Source: Acetobacteraceae bacterium (GTDB taxonomy: Bacteria; Pseudomonadota; Alphaproteobacteria; Acetobacterales; Acetobacteraceae). From it: a DNA stretch of 64,000 bases. Of the stretch, positions 51,765-61,163 are shown piece after piece. Below the pieces are notes generated by a model. It did no database searches, had not been told where the DNA came from, and saw only the letters and a list, made by a program, of their open reading frames with translations. The position numbers and the translations under genes were made by a program. The number at the start of each line of letters is the position of its first letter. Position 1 is the stretch's first letter. The stretch lies in NCBI GenBank assembly GCA_021732665.1, contig JAKFUL010000017.1, positions 1 to 64,000 on the forward strand, read 5' to 3'.

Positions 51765-51824
51765 GCAGACATCCCGCCTTGGCCATGCCATGAAACCCAT
51801 CCTTAATTGCAGTCTTGCAGAGAC

Positions 51825-51849
51825 TTGACGCCACCCTGGGGAGTATAAA
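51825..51849 (+). promoter_or_regulatory. Candidate promoter of the cytochrome c gene
   Basis: TTGACG (51825-51830) is followed by TATAAA (51844-51849), spaced 13, shorter than sigma-70 prefers; a TAAATA shifted by two bases gives 15. GGAGGA is the ribosome site before ATG 51887. Confidence 0.3.
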
Positions 51850-51886
51850 TACCCCGCAGACCAAGCCGTCCATTGGAGGATTCTGA

Positions 51887-52309
51887 ATGCGTCTCACCAC
51901 TCTCGCCGTGCTGGCCGCCATTGCTTCGGCCGCCCCCCTGCTTCCCGCCGCCGCGCAGGATGGCGATGCCGATGCCGGCCGCCGTGTCTTCGCACAGTGC
52001 CGCGCCTGCCACATCATCGATGCCACGCCGCGCAACAGTGTGGGGCCGAACCTCTATGCGCTGTGGGATCGCCGCGCTGGCATGCGCGAGGGTTTCCGCT
52101 ACTCCGCCAACATGACGGCGCTGGGTGCCGCCGGCCATGTCTGGAATGAGGCCAATCTGCGCGCCTATCTGACCGATCCGAAGGCCGTGGCGCCGCAGGG
52201 CTCGATGGCCTTCGCCGGCATCCGCAACCCGGAGCAGATGACGAACCTGATCGCCTTCCTGCGCGCCAACACCAACCCGGGCCCCGCGCCGGCCCCCGCC
52301 TCGAACTGA
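51887..52309 (+). CDS. Class I cytochrome c
   Basis: 140 residues, signal peptide MRLTTLAVLAAIASAAPLLPAAAQ. One haem site C38RAC41H42, a SVGPNLYALWDRRAG helix typical of c2/c550, and the axial Met in GSMAFAGI. Soluble periplasmic carrier; short C-terminal proline/alanine tail. ATG 51887 with GGAGGA upstream. Followed by a hairpin. Confidence 0.92.
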   Translation: MRLTTLAVLAAIASAAPLLPAAAQDGDADAGRRVFAQCRACHIIDATPRNSVGPNLYALWDRRAGMREGFRYSANMTALGAAGHVWNEANLRAYLTDPKAVAPQGSMAFAGIRNPEQMTNLIAFLRANTNPGPAPAPASN

Positions 52310-52320
52310 GTTGAGACCTG

Positions 52321-52344
52321 GGCCGGCCCCTTCGCGGGCCGGCC
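52321..52344 (+). terminator. Strong hairpin between cytochrome c and tRNA-Pro
   Basis: GGCCGGCCC (52321-52329) and GGGCCGGCC (52336-52344) form a perfect 9-bp stem with a 6-base loop containing TTCG. It lies 12 bases after the cytochrome stop and about 11 bases past the tRNA 3' end on the other strand, so it may stop both transcripts. No T-run. Confidence 0.55.
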
Positions 52345-52354
52345 GATGCGGGTA

Positions 52355-52428
52355 TCGGGGCGCCCGGATTCGAACCGAGGACCTTCTGCTCCCAAAGCAG
52401 ACGCGCTACCAGACTGTGCTACGCCCCG
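52355..52428 (-). tRNA. tRNA-Pro (UGG)
   Basis: Reads CGGGGCG at the 5' end and pairs with CGCCCCG before discriminator A. Anticodon stem TCTGC/GCAGA encloses loop TTTGGGA, anticodon TGG with G37. T-arm TTCGAAT is intact. CCA is not encoded. The D-stem has one mismatch (GCAC against GCGC), where related tRNA-Pro have GCGC. Confidence 0.95.
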
Positions 52429-52548
52429 CACGCGGCCGCACCCTATGGGGGCGGCCGTTCGCGCGCAAGCCGGGTGGCGGGTTTCCCCCATGCGGGCCAG
52501 AGTGGCGCCGGGCGCATGCGCCCCAACGCCGCACCGAGGAAACCCGCC

Positions 52549-53646
52549 ATGGCCGATCTGACCATTGTCGAAATTCGCACCACGCAGTTGCGGTTGCCCT
52601 GGGCCGATGACCCCTGGCTGGCCGGCCATGCGCTGGGTGCGATGCGCGAATTGCTGGTGGTGGAGGTCGTCACCGCCTCCGGCCTCACCGGCATGGGCTA
52701 TCTGCATGTGCTGAGCATGCCCATGGTCAACACCATCGCCACCTGCGTGAAGGAGGTGATGGGCCCGCGCCTGATCGGCCGCGACGCCACCGAGATCGAG
52801 GCGATCTGGCAGGATCTGCACCGCTCCACGCTGACCGCCGGGCGCGGCGGCGTGACCATGATGGCGCAATCGGCCATCGACATCGCGTTGTGGGATGTGG
52901 TCGGCAAAGCCGCGGGAATGCCGCTGCACCGGCTTTGGGGCCATGCCCGCAAAACAGTACCGATCTATGGCAGCGGTTGTTTCCGTGGCGCGCGGGGCGA
53001 TGGGATGATCGCCAAGGCGCGGCACTATGTCGCGAATGGGTTCAAGGCCATCAAGATGCAGGTGGCCCATATTGGTGACCTGCGCACCGACCATGACAAT
53101 GTCCGCCGCATGCGCGAGGCGCTGGGGCCTGACATCGACATCATGATCGACGTGAACATGGGCTGGACCGCCGATGTGGCGATCACCATGGGCCGCAAAT
53201 TCGAGGAATTCGACGTGTATTGGCTGGAGGAGCCGGTCATCGCCGATGATTTTGCGGGTTATCTGCGTGTGGCCCGGGCGCTGGACATGCGCGTCGTCGG
53301 CGGCGAGACGCATTTCGGCCGCGCCGACCTCAAGCCGCTGCTGGAAAATCCCGTCCTGCCCATATTGCAACCTGATCCGATGCGCGGCGGCCTGACCGAG
53401 CTGCGCAAGATCGCCACCGTGGCCGACACATGGGGCATCACCATCGCGCCGCATCTCTTCCCCGAGCTGAACGTGCATCTGCTGGCCTCGATCCCGAATG
53501 CCAGCTGGGCCGAGCATATGGGGCTGCTGGACGACCTCTGGGTCATCCCGCCCGACATCGCCGACGGCCATATCACCGCGCCCGAACGGCCTGGGCATGG
53601 GCTGGAATTCCGCCCGGAGGTGCTGCGCGACTTCCGCGTGGGCTGA
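52549..53646 (+). CDS. Mandelate racemase/enolase-superfamily enzyme
   Basis: 365 residues, N-terminal capping domain plus barrel. Enolase-superfamily markers: GFKAIKMQ (KxK base), DIMIDVNMGW and WLEEPV metal ligands, GGETHFG third metal ligand and TIAPHLFPELNVHLLA with the catalytic His. This mandelate-racemase subgroup holds sugar-acid dehydratases (for example galactarate or talarate). The substrate cannot be named. GAGGAA precedes ATG 52549. Monocistronic. Confidence 0.9.
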   Translation: MADLTIVEIRTTQLRLPWADDPWLAGHALGAMRELLVVEVVTASGLTGMGYLHVLSMPMVNTIATCVKEVMGPRLIGRDATEIEAIWQDLHRSTLTAGRGGVTMMAQSAIDIALWDVVGKAAGMPLHRLWGHARKTVPIYGSGCFRGARGDGMIAKARHYVANGFKAIKMQVAHIGDLRTDHDNVRRMREALGPDIDIMIDVNMGWTADVAITMGRKFEEFDVYWLEEPVIADDFAGYLRVARALDMRVVGGETHFGRADLKPLLENPVLPILQPDPMRGGLTELRKIATVADTWGITIAPHLFPELNVHLLASIPNASWAEHMGLLDDLWVIPPDIADGHITAPERPGHGLEFRPEVLRDFRVG

Positions 53647-53685
53647 ACGGTTGCGCAGCCCGGCCCCCGGCCCATGTGCCGGGGC

Positions 53686-54213
53686 ATGACACACACGGCC
53701 CACCCCGCCTGGCTCGAAGCCGAACTGCGTTCCGACCATGCCGGAGAGACGGGTGCCGTGATGATCTATCGCGGCATCCTGGCGGTCAGCCGCGATGCCG
53801 GGGTGCGCGATTTCGCACAGCGGCACATGGCCACCGAACAGGGCCATCTGCGGCTGATCGAGGAGGTGCTGCCGGCGGCGAAGCATTCCGTGCTGTTGCC
53901 GGTCTGGCGCCTGGCGGGCTTCCTGACCGGCGCGTTGCCGGCGCTGTTCGGCCCGCGCGCCGTCTTCGCCACCATCGACGCGGTGGAGAGTTTTGTGGAC
54001 CACCACTACCAGCAGCAAATCGACCGGCTGGACGCCGAGCGCAGCCACCCCACCCTGCGCGCCATGTTGGCGCGGTGCCAGGAGGAGGAGGTGCATCACC
54101 GCGACGAAGCCCGCGGCCTGGGCACGGCCCCGCCGGGCCTTGTGCTGCGGCTTTGGACGGGGATGGTCGATGCCGGATCGAAGGCCGCGGTGATGGCGGC
54201 CAGGCGGATTTAG
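53686..54213 (+). CDS. coq7: Demethoxyubiquinone hydroxylase family protein (Coq7)
   Basis: 175-residue di-iron hydroxylase for the C6-type step of ubiquinone synthesis. Iron-ligand motifs: ELRSDHAGETGAVMIYRG, HMATEQGHL, DAVESFVDHHYQQQI and CQEEEVHHRDEA, in the order and spacing of Coq7. ATG 53686 gives the more usual N-terminus; an in-frame ATG at 53674 is possible. No second ubi gene adjacent. Confidence 0.92.
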   Translation: MTHTAHPAWLEAELRSDHAGETGAVMIYRGILAVSRDAGVRDFAQRHMATEQGHLRLIEEVLPAAKHSVLLPVWRLAGFLTGALPALFGPRAVFATIDAVESFVDHHYQQQIDRLDAERSHPTLRAMLARCQEEEVHHRDEARGLGTAPPGLVLRLWTGMVDAGSKAAVMAARRI

Positions 54214-54318
54214 TGTCCCAACCCTTGCAGCCCGTCCAACCCCCGCGCGTTTGACCCGCATCAAGGACAATGCGGCCGCACCCTGCCGTGATGTTCCCAA
54301 CACATCGGGAGCGACGAC

Positions 54319-55146
54319 ATGGCACTGCGCGACATACTGGTCCTCATCAATGCAAGCGAACGCACCGACACCCGCGTGGGCCTGGCCTGCGCCCTGGCGG
54401 CCCGGCATGGCAGCCAGGTCATCGGCCTGCGCTGCTCCGACCCTTTCTCCAGGGTGATGCTGGCCTCCGACCCCACGGCGGGGTTGCTGGTGGGCGATCT
54501 GCTGGGCGACCTCCGCGCCCAGGCGCGGGGCGAGACGGCGGTGATGGAAGCGAGCTTCCGCGAGCATCTGCGCCGCATCGGCGTGCCGGGCGAGTGGCGC
54601 TATGTCGAGGCCTCGGCCTTCGACCACGCGCCGCTGCATGCGCGCTACACCGACCTCGCCATCCTCGGCCAGCCGCAAAACACGGACAGGATGGTGGAGG
54701 AAATGCTCTTCCAATCCGGCCGCCCGGTGCTGGTGGTGCCGCACACCGGCGCCTTCCCCGATGCCGGCCGCGACGTGCTGGTCGGCTGGAACGCGGGGCG
54801 CGAGGCCACCCGCGCCCTGCATGACGCCCTGCCCATCCTGGAGAAGGCCGACCGCGTCACCCTCTTCGCCGCCAACCCCAGCGGCGGCATCGATGGCCTG
54901 GGCGACATGCCCGGCGCCGACATCGCCCGGCACCTGGCGCGCCACGGTGTGAAGGTGACGGTGCGCGAGGCCAGCAGCGACACCCATGCCGATGCCGAAT
55001 TGCTGCTGAACACCGCCGCCGAGATCGGCTGTGACCTGATCGTGGCCGGGGCCTATGGCCATTCCAGGCTGCGGGAGATGGTGCTGGGCGGCGTCACCCG
55101 CACGCTGCTGCGGCAGATGACAGTGCCCGTGCTGTTTTCACACTGA
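54319..55146 (+). CDS. Universal stress protein with two Usp domains
   Basis: 275 residues. First Usp domain about 1-140, second about 145-275. The second has the nucleotide-binding G-2x-G-9x-G-(S/T) motif as GAYGHSRLREMVLGGVTRT; the first is less complete. RBS GGAG before ATG 54319. Tandem-Usp proteins are induced under stress or anoxia; here it stands alone, convergent with tldD. Confidence 0.9.
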   Translation: MALRDILVLINASERTDTRVGLACALAARHGSQVIGLRCSDPFSRVMLASDPTAGLLVGDLLGDLRAQARGETAVMEASFREHLRRIGVPGEWRYVEASAFDHAPLHARYTDLAILGQPQNTDRMVEEMLFQSGRPVLVVPHTGAFPDAGRDVLVGWNAGREATRALHDALPILEKADRVTLFAANPSGGIDGLGDMPGADIARHLARHGVKVTVREASSDTHADAELLLNTAAEIGCDLIVAGAYGHSRLREMVLGGVTRTLLRQMTVPVLFSH

Positions 55147-55149
55147 GAT

Positions 55150-56580
55150 TCAGACCGCCGTACCGCCCACCGTCAGCCCCATCATCTTCAGCGTGGGCTG
55201 ACCCACACCCACCGGCACGCCCTGGCCGTTCTTGCCGCAGGTGCCGATGCCCGGATCCATCGCGCTGTCATCGCCCACCATGGTGACGCGGGTCAGCGCG
55301 TCGGGGCCATTGCCGATGAGCGTGGCACCCTTCACCGGCGCGCCGATCCGGCCATCCTCGATCACATAGGCTTCCGACGCCGAGAAGACGAATTTGCCGG
55401 AGGTGATGTCGACCTGCCCGCCGCCGAAATTCACCGCGTAAAGCCCGCGCTTCACGCTGCGCAAAATCTCCTCCGGCTTGTGCGCGCCGCCGAGCATGAT
55501 GGTGTTGGTCATCCTGGGCATGGGGGCGTGGGCGTGGCTTTGCCGCCGGCCATTGCCGGTGGGCGAGACCCCCATCAGCCTTGCATTCTGCCGGTCCTGG
55601 ATGAAGCCCACCAGGATGCCATCCTCGATCATCACCGTGCGGCCGGAGGGTGTGCCCTCGTCATCCACCGAGATCGAGCCGCGCCGGTCGGCGATCGTGC
55701 CGTCATCCACCACCGTGACGCCCGGCGCCGCGATCCGCTGCCCCAGCAGCCCCGAAAACGCCGAAGTCTTCTTGCGGTTGAAATCGCCTTCCAGCCCGTG
55801 CCCGATCGCCTCATGCAGCAGAATGCCCGGCCAGCCCGGACCCAGCACCACCTCCATCTCTCCCGCCGGCGCCGGCACGGCATCCAGGTTCAGCAGCGCC
55901 TGGCGCAGCCCCTCATCGACCGCCGCCTGCCAGGTTTCGGCCGAAAGGATGCGCGCATAGCCAAAGCGCCCGCCCAAGCCATGCCCGCCCGATTCCCGGC
56001 GGCCCTCCTGCTCCACCACCACATTCACGTTCAGCCGCACCAGCGGCCGCAGATCGGCCACCCGCACGCCATCGGCGCGCATGATCTGCACCGCCTGCCA
56101 TTCGCCGGTGATCGAGGCCGAGACCTGCACCACGCGGCTGTCCTTCGCCCGCGCATAGGCGTCGAGCTCCATCAGCAGCGCGGTCTTGGCTGAAAAATCC
56201 ATCTCCAGCAGCGGGTTGGCATCGCTGTAGAGCCGGCGGTTGGTCGGCTGCGGTGCGGCGGCCCATTCGCCCGAATGCCCGGCACGCACGGCGGCGACCG
56301 CCTCCACCGCGCGCCCCAGCGCGGCGTCCGAGATCTCGCCGGCATGACCGAACCCCGCCGCTTCGCCGGCCACCGCGCGCAGCCCGAAGCCGCGCATCGT
56401 GTCGAAGCTGGCCGAGCGGATACGGCCGTCATCGAGACTGATCGCCTCGCTCTCGCGGTATTCCAGGAACAGCTCGCCATCATCGCAGCCGTCGAGCGCG
56501 GCGGCGACCCGCGCCTGCGCCCCCGCCTGGTCCATTTCGCGGAAAAACAGGCCGTCGGTCGTGCTGAGCGCATCGGTCAT
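55150..56580 (-). CDS. tldD: Metalloprotease TldD
   Basis: 476-residue subunit of the TldD/TldE protease, which trims modified peptides. The metal site HEAIGH has H256 and H260, followed by a GHGLEGDFNRKKTSAF segment and the conserved C-terminal MVGDDSAMDPGIGTCGKNGQGVPVGVGQPTLK. It overlaps the histidine-kinase gene by 4 bases. The partner tldE/pmbA is not in the window. PqqA is processed by other proteases, so no link to pqq is implied. Confidence 0.95.
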   Translation of the reverse strand: MTDALSTTDGLFFREMDQAGAQARVAAALDGCDDGELFLEYRESEAISLDDGRIRSASFDTMRGFGLRAVAGEAAGFGHAGEISDAALGRAVEAVAAVRAGHSGEWAAAPQPTNRRLYSDANPLLEMDFSAKTALLMELDAYARAKDSRVVQVSASITGEWQAVQIMRADGVRVADLRPLVRLNVNVVVEQEGRRESGGHGLGGRFGYARILSAETWQAAVDEGLRQALLNLDAVPAPAGEMEVVLGPGWPGILLHEAIGHGLEGDFNRKKTSAFSGLLGQRIAAPGVTVVDDGTIADRRGSISVDDEGTPSGRTVMIEDGILVGFIQDRQNARLMGVSPTGNGRRQSHAHAPMPRMTNTIMLGGAHKPEEILRSVKRGLYAVNFGGGQVDITSGKFVFSASEAYVIEDGRIGAPVKGATLIGNGPDALTRVTMVGDDSAMDPGIGTCGKNGQGVPVGVGQPTLKMMGLTVGGTAV

Positions 56581-59500
56581 GCGGAAGTGCTTTCCTGTGG
56601 GGTGGCGAGCAGCAGGCGGTGCCGCGGGAAGCGCAGCATGGCAGTGGTGCCCTGGCCCGGGCTGCTGTGCAAGGCAAGCTCGGCGCCTTGCGCCTCGGCC
56701 AGCGCGCGGGAGAGGTGCAGCCCCAGCCCCGAGCCGCCGAAGCGACGGGCCAGGCTGCTGTCGAGCTGGCTGAACGGCTCGAAGGCGCGCGGGATATCCC
56801 CCTCCTCCATGCCGATGCCGGTGTCGATCACGCTCAGCACCAGCCCGCCCTCGGGCTCCAGGGTGACAGTGAGCCGAACGCTGCCGCCTGCGGGGGTGAA
56901 TTTGATGGCGTTGGCCAGCAGGTTCAGCAGCACCTGGCGCAGCCGCAGGGCATCGCCGCGCAGCCGCGGCAGCCGCTCGGGCAGCTCCAGCGTCAGGCTG
57001 AGCGAGGCGGAGGCGGCGGTCACCGCCATCACCCGGGCCACGCCCTGCACCAGCTCGCCGAGCTCCACCACCTCCTCCTGCATGGCCAGCCCGCCATGCT
57101 CGGCCCGGGCCACGTCCAGAATGTCGTTGATCAGCGACAGCAGGTGGCGCCCGGCGTCACGGATCGATTGCAGGTATTCGCCGCGCGCCGGCGCATCGGG
57201 CCGGTTCTGCAAGGCTTCGGCAAAGCCGATGACGGCGGTGAGCGGGGTGCGCAGCTCATGGCTCATGGTGGCGAGGAAGCGGGATTTGGCCGCATTCGCC
57301 GCCTCCGCCGCGTCGCGCGCGCGTTCCAGCTCGGCGCTCACCTTCCGTTCCTCGGTGATGTCGGTGAAGGTGAGCACGAAGCCGCCGCCCTCGATCGGCT
57401 CGCTCACCACATCGACGACCCGACCATTGGGGCGCGAGCGGATGTTGCGGTACTGCGCGGTGTAATCGCGCCCCACCAGCTGCGCGGCCATCGCCGCCGC
57501 CGCCTCGCCCTCGCCGAATTCGCCCCGGGCCAACAATTCGGCGATGAAATCGCGGTGCAGGCTGCCCGGCGCCACCAGCTCGGCCGGCATGTCCAAAAGC
57601 TCGGTGAATTTACGGTTGGCGGCCTGGACGCGGCCGCTCGCGTCGAACAGGCAGATGCCGTGGCGGATATTCTCCAGCATCGCGCCCAGCAGCTCGGCCC
57701 GGCGTTTCGCATCCGCCTCCGCCGCCACCAGCTTGCTGACATCGGAGATGGTGACGACGAAGCCGCCATCGGCGGTGGGGTCGCTCACCACCTCGAAGAT
57801 GCGGCCATCGGGCAGCAGGCGCTGGAAGGCCTGCGGGCGGCCGCGGTCGAGATTGTTGAACCAGCGCTCCAGCGCCTCGGCATTCTCGCCCTCGCCGAAA
57901 CTTCCATTGGCGCGCTGCGCCGCCATCACCCCGGCCAGGGTCAGGTCGGTGCGGCGGTGCAGGTCGGGCACCGACGTCATCTGCGATGCCAGCCGGTTGG
58001 CCGCGATCAGCCGCTTGTCGGGGCCATACATGACCAGGCCGTGCCGGATGTTCTCCAGCATGGTCTCCAGCATATGGGCGCGGCCCTGGGCGCGGGCCTC
58101 GGCGGCGTGCAGCGCGGTGACATCGGTGAAGGTGCGCACGAAGCCGCCGCCGGGCAGCCTGTCCGTCACCACCTCCAGCATCACGCCCGAGGCGGCGCGG
58201 CGGATGTAGCGGCCGGGCTTGAGCCCTTGCGCGCCGGTGCGCTCCAGGAAGGCCTCGCGCTCGGCCGGGGTGTTGAAGTTCTCCAGCGCCGCCAGTTCGG
58301 ACAATATGTCGCCCAGCTTGTCGCCCGAGCGGTGCACCGGCGCCTCCAGCCCGGTCAGCTTGCGGGTGAGCGAATTGACGGCGAGCAGCGTGCCATCTTC
58401 GGCAAACAGCGCCACACCATGGCGCATGCCCTCCAGCATCGTGCTGAGCTGGTCCTGGGCGCGGCGCAGCTCGGTGATGTCGGAATAGGTGCGCACGAAG
58501 CCGCCGCCGGGAAGTTGGTCGGTCCGCACCTCAATGACGGTGCCATTGGCGCGGGTGCGGATGTAGCGCGCGGGCGCCTGTCCCGGCTCGGGCGGCCGGG
58601 CGCCGACGAATTCGGCCGTGCTGTCGGCGCCGCCGAATTCGCCACGGGCGACCTGACGGACGCGCAGCTCGGCCAGGGTGGTGCCGGGGGTGAATTCCTC
58701 GGGCGCCAGGCCGGTGAGCTCGGCGGCCAGGCGGTTGGCCGCCAGCACGACGCCCTGGGCATCGAAAAGCGCGATGCCGTGGCGCATGCCTTCCAGCATG
58801 GCGCGCAGCATGTCGGCCCTGGCCGTGGCATCGGCCTGGGCCTGGTGCAGGGGTGTGACGTCGCTCACCACCACCACCTGGCCGCCGCCGCGCAGCGGCT
58901 CGGGCCGGAAGGCGACAATGCGGCCATCGGGGCGGCGGCGGATGAAGGCGTTGGGCAGGTGCAGCCCGTCCAGGATGGCGCGGAGCTGGGCCTGCGGGTC
59001 GCCCTCGCCGAATTCGCCGGCCTGTGCCCGAGCCAGCAGCACCGCCGCCATGTCGTCGCCCACCGCGACGTTCGAGCCGGTCATGATGGCGTTGTAGGCG
59101 GCGTTGACCAGCTTGGCCCGCCGATCCGCGCCCCAGACCACGACGCCGACCGGCAGCGTTTCCAGCACGGTGTCCAGCACCATGGCGCGGCGGCTTGCCT
59201 CTTCCTGCGCCTGGCGTTCGGCGGTGACGTCGCTGAACTCGTAGAGCAGGTTATCGTCCTGGGTGGGCGTGATCTCGACGCGCAGGCGACTGCCGTTCGG
59301 CCGGCGGCGTTCCATGCTGTGCCGCCGCCCTGGCTCGCGCCCGGCGCGGTTGGCGAGCATGGCCGCCATTTCCTCCCTGGTGAATTCGCCTCGCTCGGCC
59401 AGCTTGCCCAACAGTTCGGTCGTGCTCAGGCCGGGCCGCACCTCCGCCGCCGGCAGCCCGGTCAGCCTGGGGTAGGCGGGGTTGAACAACATCAGCCTGT

Positions 59501-59954
59501 CCTGTCCGAACAAGGCGACGCCCTGGCTGAGGCGGGCGAAGACCGCCTCCAGCCGGCGCAGATCCTCCATCGCCGTCTCCAGCGGGCCGGAGAGTGCCGA
59601 CATGTCGGTCAGGCAGTCCAGGAAGCCGCCATCGGCCATGGGCTGGGTGCGCATCTCCAGCGTGGTGCCATCGGCGTGGCGCAGCATGCGGCGGGAGGGG
59701 CGGGTGCGGTCCAGCCGGATCAGCTCGGCGATCTGCTGCTCCGGGTCACCCGGGCCATAAAGGCCGCGCAGGGCGAAGAGCCTGACCACATCCTGCAGGC
59801 TGGTATCGGGCGCCAGCCAGCGCTGGTCCACCCCCGCCACCGCCAGCATGCGCTGGTTGGCCAGCACCAGGCGATAGCGGGCATCGAAGACGATCACGGC
59901 CGAGGGCAGCGCCTGCAAGGCCAGCGTCGTCGAACTGCCCGCCCATTCGCTCAT
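56577..59954 (-). CDS. Soluble sensor histidine kinase with seven PAS-like domains
   Basis: 1125 residues and no membrane helix. Seven PAS-like units (about 125 residues each) in tandem from residue 10 to 880; four of them open with the same LExMRHGxxLF-type motif (LEGMRHGIALFDAQG, LEGMRHGVALFAEDG, LENIRHGLVMYGPDK, LENIRHGICLFDASG). HisKA follows with H899 in TMSHELRTPLTAVIGF, then HATPase with LLNLLANAIKFTPAGG and FGGSGLGLHLSRALAEA. No receiver domain, so the phosphorylation partner is elsewhere. Start ATG 59954 overlaps the heme A synthase stop by 4 bases. Confidence 0.9.
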   Translation of the reverse strand: MSEWAGSSTTLALQALPSAVIVFDARYRLVLANQRMLAVAGVDQRWLAPDTSLQDVVRLFALRGLYGPGDPEQQIAELIRLDRTRPSRRMLRHADGTTLEMRTQPMADGGFLDCLTDMSALSGPLETAMEDLRRLEAVFARLSQGVALFGQDRLMLFNPAYPRLTGLPAAEVRPGLSTTELLGKLAERGEFTREEMAAMLANRAGREPGRRHSMERRRPNGSRLRVEITPTQDDNLLYEFSDVTAERQAQEEASRRAMVLDTVLETLPVGVVVWGADRRAKLVNAAYNAIMTGSNVAVGDDMAAVLLARAQAGEFGEGDPQAQLRAILDGLHLPNAFIRRRPDGRIVAFRPEPLRGGGQVVVVSDVTPLHQAQADATARADMLRAMLEGMRHGIALFDAQGVVLAANRLAAELTGLAPEEFTPGTTLAELRVRQVARGEFGGADSTAEFVGARPPEPGQAPARYIRTRANGTVIEVRTDQLPGGGFVRTYSDITELRRAQDQLSTMLEGMRHGVALFAEDGTLLAVNSLTRKLTGLEAPVHRSGDKLGDILSELAALENFNTPAEREAFLERTGAQGLKPGRYIRRAASGVMLEVVTDRLPGGGFVRTFTDVTALHAAEARAQGRAHMLETMLENIRHGLVMYGPDKRLIAANRLASQMTSVPDLHRRTDLTLAGVMAAQRANGSFGEGENAEALERWFNNLDRGRPQAFQRLLPDGRIFEVVSDPTADGGFVVTISDVSKLVAAEADAKRRAELLGAMLENIRHGICLFDASGRVQAANRKFTELLDMPAELVAPGSLHRDFIAELLARGEFGEGEAAAAMAAQLVGRDYTAQYRNIRSRPNGRVVDVVSEPIEGGGFVLTFTDITEERKVSAELERARDAAEAANAAKSRFLATMSHELRTPLTAVIGFAEALQNRPDAPARGEYLQSIRDAGRHLLSLINDILDVARAEHGGLAMQEEVVELGELVQGVARVMAVTAASASLSLTLELPERLPRLRGDALRLRQVLLNLLANAIKFTPAGGSVRLTVTLEPEGGLVLSVIDTGIGMEEGDIPRAFEPFSQLDSSLARRFGGSGLGLHLSRALAEAQGAELALHSSPGQGTTAMLRFPRHRLLLATPQESTSA

Positions 59955-61057
59955 GACGCAGGCACGAAGGCGGCAGCGGGGCGGGGGGCGCGCAGCGCAT
60001 GCAGCGCCAGCAGGCCGGTGGCCAGCACCGCCACCGCCATCGCCTGGTGCAGCGTGCCCAGCGACCAGGGCACGACATGCAGCAGCGTGACGATACCCAG
60101 GGCGTATTGCAGCAGGATCGCCGCCGCGAAGCCCAGCACCCGCAGCCGCGCCGCGCCGGCCGGCAAATGCCGCCACGCCGCCAGTCCAGCACCCAGCGCC
60201 GAAAGCAGCGTGAGGCTTGCCAGCAGCCGATGGTTGAACTGCACCGCGGCGATATTGGCGGTGAGGTTGGCCCACCAGGGCGAGAGGTCCAGATACCCCG
60301 CCGGCAGCCATTGGCCGTCCATCAGTGGAAAGCTGTTGTAGCTGAAGCCGGCGCGGATGCCGGCCACGAAGCCGCCCGCCAGCATGGTGGCCAGCGCCAG
60401 CCAGAACGCCACCCGGACCTGCCGCTGGACCCTGGGCCGGCCTGCCCCGGCCTGCGCGCTGGGCTGCGGCTGCAACAGCCCCAGCGCCGTCCACAGCACG
60501 GCGCCGAACAGCAGGAAGGCCATGCCGAGATGCAGCACCAGGCGATAGGGCGAGACGGCGGTGCGCCCCTCCTCGAAGCCCGAGGCGACCATGAACCAGC
60601 CGATCGCGCCCTGCATGCCGCCGAGCGCCAGGAGCAGCAGGAAGCGCGGCAGCATCGCGCGGGTGATCCGCCCACTGGCCCAGAACCACAGGAAGGGCAG
60701 CAGATAGGCCAGCCCGATCATCCGGCCCCAGAAGCGATGCGCCCATTCCAGCCAGAAGATCCGCTGGAACCCCTCCATCCCGAAGCCTGCATTGAGCAGC
60801 CGGTATTGCGGGATCTCGCGGTAGAGGTCGTAGAGCCGCTGCCACTCCGCCTGGCTCAGCGGCGGCAGGCTGCCCATGATCGGTGCCCATTCCATGATCG
60901 ACAGCCCCGATCCGGTCAGCCGCGTGGCGCCGCCCAGCGCCACCATCACCCAGATCATGCCGGCCACGACGAGCAGCCACACCGCCACCGGCCGGCTGCC
61001 ACGGCGGCGGCCATGGTCGGAGGGGGCGAGGCTGCTGGTGAGGGCATCGAAGGGCAT
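59951..61057 (-). CDS. ctaA: Heme A synthase, COX15/CtaA
   Basis: 368-residue membrane protein that oxidises heme O to heme A for cytochrome aa3 oxidase. Eight helices with four conserved His: EWAHRFWGR, LVLHLGMAFL, FNHRLLASL, LHQAMAVAV. The start is MPFDALTSSL at ATG 61057; frame before that is not protein-like. Operon ctaA / kinase / tldD. A histidine kinase directly behind a terminal-oxidase factor suggests respiratory or redox sensing. Confidence 0.93.
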   Translation of the reverse strand: MPFDALTSSLAPSDHGRRRGSRPVAVWLLVVAGMIWVMVALGGATRLTGSGLSIMEWAPIMGSLPPLSQAEWQRLYDLYREIPQYRLLNAGFGMEGFQRIFWLEWAHRFWGRMIGLAYLLPFLWFWASGRITRAMLPRFLLLLALGGMQGAIGWFMVASGFEEGRTAVSPYRLVLHLGMAFLLFGAVLWTALGLLQPQPSAQAGAGRPRVQRQVRVAFWLALATMLAGGFVAGIRAGFSYNSFPLMDGQWLPAGYLDLSPWWANLTANIAAVQFNHRLLASLTLLSALGAGLAAWRHLPAGAARLRVLGFAAAILLQYALGIVTLLHVVPWSLGTLHQAMAVAVLATGLLALHALRAPRPAAAFVPAS

Positions 61058-61163
61058 CACGTCACTATAGTGAGGTTTCGCCCGTTTCGAAGCCGTTGCC
61101 GCGACATGGCGGCATTGTCGCCCGGATTGTGGTGCCGCGGATTGGCTGCTACCGCCGCGCGGA

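Noticed and set aside
55150-56580. TldD as the PqqA-processing protease of the pqq cluster
   Set aside because: TldD/E handles other peptides, the partner gene is absent here, and it belongs to the ctaA operon 6 kb away.
59955-60980. Kinase frame open to 60980 through ctaA
   Set aside because: It is a shifted frame of ctaA; the ATG at 59954 coupled to the ctaA stop fits both genes.
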